DNA of 53,296 nucleotides from Salinivirgaceae bacterium (GTDB lineage: Bacteria; Bacteroidota; Bacteroidia; Bacteroidales; SZUA-534): contig JAFXQB010000015.1 in the NCBI GenBank assembly GCA_017527435.1, forward strand, positions 1 through 53,296, read 5' to 3'. Made by a program: the position numbers and the translations under genes. How positions within the stretch are numbered: the stretch's first letter is position 1; each line of letters begins with the position of its first letter. Positions 47,438 to 53,296 of this stretch are shown piece after piece. The notes under the pieces are model-generated. The model saw nothing but the letters and a program-made list of their open reading frames with translations, ran no database searches and was not told the DNA's origin.

Positions 47438-47440
47438 AAT
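47358..47440. repeat. 83-bp direct repeat, copy B
   Basis: Partner of 45819-45901. Outside the repeat the sequences diverge at once on both sides. Confidence 0.97.
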
Positions 47441-47462
47441 GCTATCTTGTGCCAGATTTTGT

Positions 47463-48050
47463 TTATAGCGTTTCTTCTCTTTGGGGTATTTCTTTCACAA
47501 CTTTTGCCGGAACTCCCATTGCCACTGTCCATGCAGGAATATCTTTCACCACCAACGAGCCTGCTCCAACAATCGCTCCATCGCCAATAGTCACTCCTGG
47601 CATAATGGTGCTCTCCATTCCAACCATCACTCCCTTTCCTATATGTATTTCGCCCTTGCGATAGCCGCATAGTGCAGCATTATCACCTACACGATAGTTT
47701 TTCAAATCACGTTGATGACAAAGCAACCTGCAACCACTCGTAATATGCGCGTAATCATCAATATAAATCATATTGGCGTGCTGCAAATCGATTCTTACAT
47801 AATCACCGATAAATACGTTTTTCCCAACTTTGCAACCAATTTTCCTCAACAATTTCGGGCGCAATTTGCGCGGCAAAAATGGGTCAAGAATCGCCCAATC
47901 CATCATCTTTTCCAAGCGTTTACGACGGATATTACCAAAGAACTGTTTGATAACCCGCCATAGGCTAACATTGCCATATTCCTCTTCGGAATAATTGAAG
48001 CCGAATTTGCGTAACAACCGATAGGTTAAAGATGTGTGTGTATTTGCCAT
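47463..48050 (-). CDS. Left-handed beta-helix acyltransferase
   Basis: 195 aa. A helical N-terminal extension (about 1-65) precedes hexapeptide repeats: [90 protein letters not shown]. The final block is the usual coil end of the WcaF/LacA-like O-acetyltransferase group using acetyl-CoA. It probably O-acetylates a sugar or lipid-linked glycan of this cluster. The catalytic His is likely the one in RLLCHQRD. Ten bp after the GT2 gene. Confidence 0.9.
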   Translation of the reverse strand: MANTHTSLTYRLLRKFGFNYSEEEYGNVSLWRVIKQFFGNIRRKRLEKMMDWAILDPFLPRKLRPKLLRKIGCKVGKNVFIGDYVRIDLQHANMIYIDDYAHITSGCRLLCHQRDLKNYRVGDNAALCGYRKGEIHIGKGVMVGMESTIMPGVTIGDGAIVGAGSLVVKDIPAWTVAMGVPAKVVKEIPQREETL

Positions 48051-48059
48051 AATTAGTTT

Positions 48060-48881
48060 TTATGATTCGTGATTCCAAATTAATTTAATCGCATATTTCC
48101 TTAATCTCATAGGCATTAGCCTTGTAATTATACGAATTATAGAATTAACTAGATAATCCTTAAGCGTATAAAATCCTAATTTTCTAAACTCCGAAAACGC
48201 TCTAAGTTCAGTCCTTAAAAACTTGAACCCTCCTCTACGAGATATTTGTTCGGAATTGGTTCTAACATAATACAAGACTTCCTGAATATTATAGAATACA
48301 GAGCCTGCCATAATCATTCTTACCCACAAATGATAATCTTCGTTTAATGGGCAGTTTTCGTAATTGCCTGCACCAAGTACTGCGCTTTTGCGATACATGG
48401 CACCGGCATGACAAACTGGCGAACGTTTATGCGCCAACTTCACAATGTCGTCGTGTTTTTCGGGTCTGCGTTTAACAGCAACTATATTGTTGATGTCATC
48501 AATAAAAATCTGTGACCAACAACTAACCACATCATACCCCTGCCGTATTGCATTGAGCTGTTTTTCAAACCTATCAGTTGGCATAAGGTCGTCGGTGTCC
48601 ATTCGTGCGATTATTTCATTAGAGCAATAAGTAATACCCTTTCTTAATGACAAGCCTAGGCCAAGGTTTTTCTCATTTTGTATTATCTTAAAGCAATCGC
48701 TTCTCTTTATAAATGTATCAATTACTGATTCCAACTCCGGTGTAAGCGGACCATCCTTTACAAGCACTATTTCGCTAGGCTGTATTGTTTGTGAGAAAAT
48801 ACAGTCAAGCGATTCCTGCAACCACTTTGGATTCTCTTTGCAGTATATTGAAATTAATACCGAAAACGGTTCAATTGCCAC
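48060..48881 (-). CDS. Glycosyltransferase family 2
   Basis: 273 aa GT-A enzyme. Seen: FSVLISIYCKENPKWLQESLDCIFSQT at the N-terminus, IVLVKDGPLT, NEKNLGLGLSLRKGI, the metal-binding ARMDTDDLMPTDRFEKQ (DxD as DTDD) and NEDYHLWVRM with the ED of the acceptor side. Adds one sugar to the repeat unit from a nucleotide-sugar donor; donor unknown. Its ATG at 48881 overlaps the end of the GT10-like gene by 11 bp, so they are translated in tandem. AT-rich. Confidence 0.92.
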   Translation of the reverse strand: MAIEPFSVLISIYCKENPKWLQESLDCIFSQTIQPSEIVLVKDGPLTPELESVIDTFIKRSDCFKIIQNEKNLGLGLSLRKGITYCSNEIIARMDTDDLMPTDRFEKQLNAIRQGYDVVSCWSQIFIDDINNIVAVKRRPEKHDDIVKLAHKRSPVCHAGAMYRKSAVLGAGNYENCPLNEDYHLWVRMIMAGSVFYNIQEVLYYVRTNSEQISRRGGFKFLRTELRAFSEFRKLGFYTLKDYLVNSIIRIITRLMPMRLRKYAIKLIWNHES

Positions 48882-49878
48882 TGTTAAAAATCTTATAGGT
48901 TAACTTATTGAAGAATCTCTTAATCACAAGTATAACTTTCCAAATGTCGAAAAAAGCCATATCCGGTTTAATTACAACATCTTTCTTTGCCGCATTGGGG
49001 TTCATGCCTTCAATATGTTTCACTATAGCAGCAAAAATGTTATACTCGTTCAACACTTTCTGTTTTGCCCGCTCAACCGCTTCTTGTCTTGTTTCGGCAT
49101 AATTATTTGAAAGCGCTTTGTCAATGGTCTCAATAGCACCGCTTATATCCTTAATGTTTATTCTACAAAAAGATGACTCATCAAAATATTTTTCAATGTT
49201 TGTACATCCATAATAAAACGGGAAAGCATTGGCCAAGTATGAGTCAGAGAGTTTTTCCGACCAATAATCGGGGATGGAACAGTTCTCCAAAGAAATATGG
49301 TATTTATATGGGGCAATTACATCCCATTTATTACCGAAATTGTTAAACCCTCGCCCATATATATCAACCAAATCGCCATAATGATCCTTGATTTTTTTTA
49401 CAAATTCGATTCGCTCGCGATGCCCTTTGGTAAATGCCTTATTACTTGAGATAACTGATATCAGTTTTGTTTTTTGGGGATGGCTTTTCGACAAAGAATC
49501 GTAATTGTGGGAATAGGTTACTTCCCCATTTTTTCGTTCCATTCCTATATGCCATGCCAACCCCGGCTGGTCATGAACCAAATTACGATGTTTAAGTTTT
49601 TGCTGACATGAAACAACTTTGGCGAATTGGTTCAAAAACCTTTGCGAATAATGGTATGTGGAATCTGGTTCCCAAGTAAAGAACAAGGTGTTTTCTGGTG
49701 CTACCTTGCAACGCTCGGTTTTGTTGGGGAACTTTTGAAAACAAACAACCAAAAAATCGGCTTCTTCAATTTCATCGTTTATATAGAATTGGTAATCTTT
49801 CCATATAAAACCATTATTCGGTAATTGTCTGTTGCATTTTTCATCGGTTGACGATACAATCAGTTTTACTTTGTACAT
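48871..49878 (-). CDS. GT10-family (alpha-1,3-fucosyltransferase-like) enzyme
   Basis: 335 aa. Seen: ADFLVVCFQKFPNKTE, LFFTWEPDSTYHY and the family core YKYHISLENCSIPDYWSEKLSDSYLANAFPFYYG, aligning with the F-x-L-x-F-E-N-S...D-Y-x-T-E-K...P-V-x-Y-G motif of GT10, including the Glu of LEN and the Lys of SEK. The C-terminus (AVERAKQKVLNEYNIFAAI) is helical, ending in a basic/hydrophobic tail KVILVIKRFFNKLTYKIF that may associate with the membrane. Fucose from GDP-fucose is the family donor; no GDP-fucose synthesis genes are in the window, so the specificity is inference. Confidence 0.87.
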   Translation of the reverse strand: MYKVKLIVSSTDEKCNRQLPNNGFIWKDYQFYINDEIEEADFLVVCFQKFPNKTERCKVAPENTLFFTWEPDSTYHYSQRFLNQFAKVVSCQQKLKHRNLVHDQPGLAWHIGMERKNGEVTYSHNYDSLSKSHPQKTKLISVISSNKAFTKGHRERIEFVKKIKDHYGDLVDIYGRGFNNFGNKWDVIAPYKYHISLENCSIPDYWSEKLSDSYLANAFPFYYGCTNIEKYFDESSFCRINIKDISGAIETIDKALSNNYAETRQEAVERAKQKVLNEYNIFAAIVKHIEGMNPNAAKKDVVIKPDMAFFDIWKVILVIKRFFNKLTYKIFNSGN

Positions 49879-49922
49879 ATGATTGATTTATTGTTTGTCC
49901 TTTTATTCATTTGAATTAAATA

Positions 49923-51041
49923 TCAGCATTCTGTTGCTTTAAATAAGCATTGGCATAAATTGCTCTCAAACTTATCCAACGTAAATTTTTGATTAAGTAT
50001 TTCGAGTCCGTTTTGCCCCATCTGCCTACGAAGTTCGGGGTTAAGCAGTAATCTCTCAATAGCAACAGCCAACGATTCTGCATTGTTGCGTTCACATATT
50101 ACTCCATTAACACCATCTTGAACTACATCAGGAATGCCACCTTCGTTGGTAGTTACTATTGGCAATTGATATTGCATAGCTTCAAGGTTTACAAGTCCAA
50201 AGGCTTCCTTATAGGTGGGGAAAACAAAAATATCAGCATCTATGAAAAACTGCTCCTTTTCTTTCCCATACTTACGACCATGGTACATCACACACCGGCC
50301 TAAATCTCGATGGCTAACCTCTAATGTAAACTTGTCGCTATCAATTTCCTTCGTTTCTCCACCTACAAAATCGCAATAAAAAGTTAATCCTTTGTTGGCA
50401 AGTATTTTCAATGCATCTAAAAGCACAAACACACCTTTGCTTTCAAGTAGATTGCTCAAAAACAACAAATGTGGCACCCGATTTTCATTTTTTCTTGCTT
50501 CAACAGACATTGAATCATCAACTTTAATACCGTTGGGGCATATCATTACATTCTCTTTCGGAACAATCTTTTCAATATCAGGATACAAATGCCATGATAA
50601 CAAAATCACTTTTGCATTTTTGTAAACCATAGGCAGCAACCACTTATATGGTAGTTTGTTCACATAATTAGCCATTCCTTTATTATGCTGATGAATAACT
50701 ATTTTCCGGCAGAACAATTTGCATAGTAAGACAAATGGTGCATCTTTCAAGAATCCCGGACCTCCACAAGTAATGGCCAAATAACAAAGACTAACTCGTT
50801 TAGTTAGTAATATCCAAAATATTGTTGCAAACGATTTTATAAGCGACCATACTTTAACGATTGAAAACTTGCCAATATTAGTTAATGAGTTTGCCGATGA
50901 ATTGGTAACGTAAAAACAATCATACTCATTATTTATGAGTTTACTGTCTTTGATAATCTGACTCATAGCACTTGCCCCATGGATGGGTGGGGGAAAAGGT
51001 GCTACAAATAAGATTCGTATTTTCCCATCTTTATTCTTCAT
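49923..51041 (-). CDS. Glycosyltransferase family 4
   Basis: 372 aa GT-B retaining enzyme. Seen: ILFVAPFPPPIHGASAMSQII with the Gly-rich acceptor loop, HQHNKGMANYVNKL, MICPNGIKVDD, LLFLSNLLESKGVFVLLDAL (GT4 domain start), DADIFVFPTYKEAFGLVNLEAMQYQLPIVTTNEGGIPDVV with the E-x7-E signature. Part of the polysaccharide cluster; its ATG overlaps the end of the upstream GT4 by 11 bp. Confidence 0.93.
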   Translation of the reverse strand: MKNKDGKIRILFVAPFPPPIHGASAMSQIIKDSKLINNEYDCFYVTNSSANSLTNIGKFSIVKVWSLIKSFATIFWILLTKRVSLCYLAITCGGPGFLKDAPFVLLCKLFCRKIVIHQHNKGMANYVNKLPYKWLLPMVYKNAKVILLSWHLYPDIEKIVPKENVMICPNGIKVDDSMSVEARKNENRVPHLLFLSNLLESKGVFVLLDALKILANKGLTFYCDFVGGETKEIDSDKFTLEVSHRDLGRCVMYHGRKYGKEKEQFFIDADIFVFPTYKEAFGLVNLEAMQYQLPIVTTNEGGIPDVVQDGVNGVICERNNAESLAVAIERLLLNPELRRQMGQNGLEILNQKFTLDKFESNLCQCLFKATEC

Positions 51042-52209
51042 ATGGTTGCCGTGTTTCCTTTAAAGTTTGTTGGCTCAAACTAGAATACGATATATAATCA
51101 TCATTTATCACTTTTACAATAGAGTGATAACTATATTTTCGGCTCGCTTTTTGGGCATTCTCCTTATACTTAGTATCTCTAATTTTGTAGAGAGCATCTT
51201 TAATCTCATTAGCATCACCATGCTTTAAGAAAATGCCACACTCTTCTTTTTCATAATGAGCCACATTCCCCGATTTTTTAACAATTAACGGGATTCCACA
51301 AGCAATGGCATCTTCAATCAGTGTGGTGTGTAATAAAGGCCATACAGCAACGTCGGATATTTTAAGAAGCGAAATTGTTTTTTTTCTATCACACCAACCT
51401 ATACTAATTATACCATCCTTTCCCTTAACCGCATCTTCCACAGTTGAATCCATCTCTCCAAATAATACTAAAGTACAATTGGCATTATCTTTCCTTATGT
51501 CAATATAAGCGTCAATAAGCGAAATGGTACCTTTTGAAACGCCCATCTTTCCACCAGACACTATAACAAAATCATCTTCAGGAATTGAAAACTCATTACG
51601 CAGAAATGCTCTATTTCCAATAATCGATTCAACCATATCGGTATCTCCACCTAACGGAAGAAATCCAGTTTTATTAACGGGTATACGGTACGTTTGGTGC
51701 AAATATTCGCGGCGCAAAATCGAAACTCCATAATATTTATCTACCAAAAGGGTAATTAGTTTGCATACGAGAGAAAGCCATACCTTTTCATAACATATAC
51801 GCCAAATTTTGTTCTTTGACATATTGATGTAATCTGTATGACTATCAACAAACAATATGGTGTTCCTATTCCGTTTTTTATAAACGCATGATACAACAAG
51901 AGTAGAACTATTGACACCATGATGAAAAATCAAATCAGGTTTTTCCTCTTTTAGGATTTTATATAACCCACTACAAAATAATGAAGTATTCCCTGTATTC
52001 CCATAACAGTTAATGCGATATATTTTTAGATTGCCATCATAGTATTTCCTTCCTTTTGCCAATATTGAAACTCTGTCTCTTTCGGGTAAATGATTGATGT
52101 CACTAATAACCACAACATCATTTCCCGCTTTTTGCTGATATAATGGCAGTAGGTTGTCTTGATAACCCCAACCATCTCTATAATGAAGAGTAATGTGAAC
52201 TATTTTCAT
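51031..52209 (-). CDS. Glycosyltransferase family 4
   Basis: 392 aa from the Met at 52209 (MKIVHITLHYRDGWGYQDNLL), the natural start of a GT-B fold; the frame extends 8 codons further to 52233. Seen: GWGYQDNLLP, LIFHHGVNSS, YGVSILRREYL, GFLPLGGDTDMV, FVIVSGGKMGVSKGTISLIDAY (GT4 domain), and VAVWPLLHTTLIEDAIACGIPLIVKKSG, where the E-x7-E motif is only partly kept, hinting at a divergent member. Strongly AT-rich. Starts 7 bp after the dehydrogenase stop. Confidence 0.9.
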   Translation of the reverse strand: MKIVHITLHYRDGWGYQDNLLPLYQQKAGNDVVVISDINHLPERDRVSILAKGRKYYDGNLKIYRINCYGNTGNTSLFCSGLYKILKEEKPDLIFHHGVNSSTLVVSCVYKKRNRNTILFVDSHTDYINMSKNKIWRICYEKVWLSLVCKLITLLVDKYYGVSILRREYLHQTYRIPVNKTGFLPLGGDTDMVESIIGNRAFLRNEFSIPEDDFVIVSGGKMGVSKGTISLIDAYIDIRKDNANCTLVLFGEMDSTVEDAVKGKDGIISIGWCDRKKTISLLKISDVAVWPLLHTTLIEDAIACGIPLIVKKSGNVAHYEKEECGIFLKHGDANEIKDALYKIRDTKYKENAQKASRKYSYHSIVKVINDDYISYSSLSQQTLKETRQPYEE

Positions 52210-52216
52210 TATCGTC

Positions 52217-53296
52217 TCACAATCTTCCGTCAACTAAATTTCTATCCAACAGTCCTTTTACATCATACACCACACCACCATCCTTTACAACTGAACGGAT
52301 GTCAAGTTTCAAAAATTCGTTATGTGCAACAGCCAGAATGGCGGCGTCAAACTTCTGCTGCCCCACTTTGTTAATCAGGTTGATACCGTACTCGCGTTTT
52401 GCGGCGGCGGCGTTGGCCCACGGGTCGCAGATGGTGATGTTCAGATTGTACTCTCGCAGCGATTTCACAATGTCGAAAACCTTGGTGTTGCGCACATCGG
52501 GGCAGTTTTCCTTGAAGGTGAAGCCCAGAATCAGGATGTTCGAGCCCAGAACCTGAATGCCTTTCTTCAGCATCAGTTTAATCACCTGATTTGCAACATA
52601 ATCGCCCATGCCGTCGTTCATTCGGCGGCCAGCCAGAATAATCTCGGGATTGTAGCCGTAGCGTTGAGCGCACTGCGCCAGATAGTACGGGTCCACACCT
52701 ATGCAGTGCCCACCAACCAGTCCGGGCTTGAACGGCAGGAAGTTCCATTTGGTGGATGCGGCCTCGAGCACATCGTTGGTGTCGATGCCCATCCGCGTGA
52801 AAATCTTCGACAACTCGTTGACGAAGGCGATGTTGATGTCGCGCTGCGAGTTCTCAATCACCTTTGCCGCCTCAGCCACCTTGATGGTCGGGGCCAGATG
52901 CGTTCCCGCGCTGATAACCGACGAGTAAACATCATTGATTTTCTTGCCTGCTTCAGGCGTTGAGCCCGACGTCACCTTCTTGATTTTCTCGACGGTGTGC
53001 AGTTTGTCGCCAGGGTTGATACGCTCTGGCGAATACCCTGCAAAGAAATCGACATTGAATTTCAGTCCCGAAACTTCTTCGATTACGGGAATGCACTCAT
53101 CTTCAGTCACACCAGGATAAACAGTTGATTCATAAACAACTATGTCGCCTTTCTCGATTACTCTTCCGATGGTTGTGCTAGCGCCGTAAAGCGGTGTCAG
53201 GTCGGGGTTGTTGTCCTTATCGACAGGCGTGGGCACGGCCACAACGTAGAAATTGCAGTCGCGTATCTGCTCAATGTCCGACGTGCAGCGGAACCC
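52217..53296 (-). CDS. UDP-sugar 6-dehydrogenase (TviB/WbpA-like), 5'-truncated by window edge
   Basis: The frame runs off the right end; a GTG inside VVAVPTP (53242) is not the start. About 360 residues are visible, lacking the NAD-binding N-terminus. It oxidises a UDP-HexNAc (or UDP-hexose) to the uronate. Seen: [62 protein letters not shown], the catalytic-Cys motif [41 protein letters not shown]. The wording of PERINPGD and [16 protein letters not shown] points to the UDP-GlcNAc dehydrogenase subgroup used for Vi antigen and similar capsules. First visible gene of the polysaccharide cluster. Confidence 0.94.
   Translation of the reverse strand, partial: GFRCTSDIEQIRDCNFYVVAVPTPVDKDNNPDLTPLYGASTTIGRVIEKGDIVVYESTVYPGVTEDECIPVIEEVSGLKFNVDFFAGYSPERINPGDKLHTVEKIKKVTSGSTPEAGKKINDVYSSVISAGTHLAPTIKVAEAAKVIENSQRDINIAFVNELSKIFTRMGIDTNDVLEAASTKWNFLPFKPGLVGGHCIGVDPYYLAQCAQRYGYNPEIILAGRRMNDGMGDYVANQVIKLMLKKGIQVLGSNILILGFTFKENCPDVRNTKVFDIVKSLREYNLNITICDPWANAAAAKREYGINLINKVGQQKFDAAILAVAHNEFLKLDIRSVVKDGGVVYDVKGLLDRNLVDGRL

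Noticed and set aside
52322..52963. 213-codon plus-strand frame opposite the dehydrogenase
   Set aside because: Antisense shadow of a conserved enzyme.

Overview
The window is a chromosomal segment of a Bacteroidota bacterium, most likely order Bacteroidales. It carries a nearly complete type IX secretion (T9SS) core (sprA, porQ, porP-gldK-gldL-gldM-gldN), a secreted protein with a T9SS type A sorting domain, a RecB/AddA-like helicase-nuclease of the Bacteroidales type, and promoters resembling the Bacteroides TAnnTTTG element. Most starts lack a Shine-Dalgarno sequence; topA is an exception. Species cannot be named from the sequence alone.

Layout. (1) 1-5014: 3' part of a giant beta-helix surface protein that enters the window with three 120-bp repeats. 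(2) 5084-11983: housekeeping block with an AddA/RecB-like helicase-nuclease, DNA polymerase III delta, a hotdog thioesterase and, on the opposite strand, metG. (3) About 12000-16850: an AT-rich accessory island between metG and cysS, holding a RhuM-type protein, a DUF4062 protein, a long hairpin followed by a terminator (candidate ncRNA), a secreted WNN-repeat protein and a BRO/DinD protein. (4) 16904-21636: cysS, glnS, a hypothetical protein and ruvA. (5) 21724-30300: sprA and porQ. (6) 30422-35021: trmD, trxA, comM and a DUF262 gene overlapping a lipoprotein gene. (7) 35184-41150, minus strand: the T9SS motor and ring operon porP-gldK-gldL-gldM-gldN with a clear terminator. (8) 41257-44738: topA translationally coupled to a degenerate arginase-family protein. 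(9) 45053-53296, minus strand: an envelope or capsular polysaccharide cluster with a nucleotide-sugar dehydrogenase, two GT4, a GT10 fucosyltransferase-like enzyme, a GT2, an acyltransferase and a polysaccharide deacetylase.

How the genes fit together. SprA is the outer-membrane translocon, PorQ an accessory outer-membrane protein, GldL/GldM the inner-membrane motor, and GldK/GldN with PorP the periplasmic ring. They would export cargo such as the sorting-domain protein at 14617. The polysaccharide cluster would supply surface glycan.

The most unusual signals are these. An AAA ATPase gene (45911-47269) interrupts the polysaccharide operon and is bracketed by an 83-bp direct repeat (82/83 identical) that is the 5' end of the deacetylase gene, leaving a 30-codon remnant on the far side. 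A roughly 107-nt imperfect palindrome with an adjacent intrinsic terminator lies at 14411-14549. A dispersed GTAGGGACG palindrome family occurs in five places, one of them in frame inside a T9SS sorting domain. The arginase-family protein beside the T9SS operon has lost two metal ligands.
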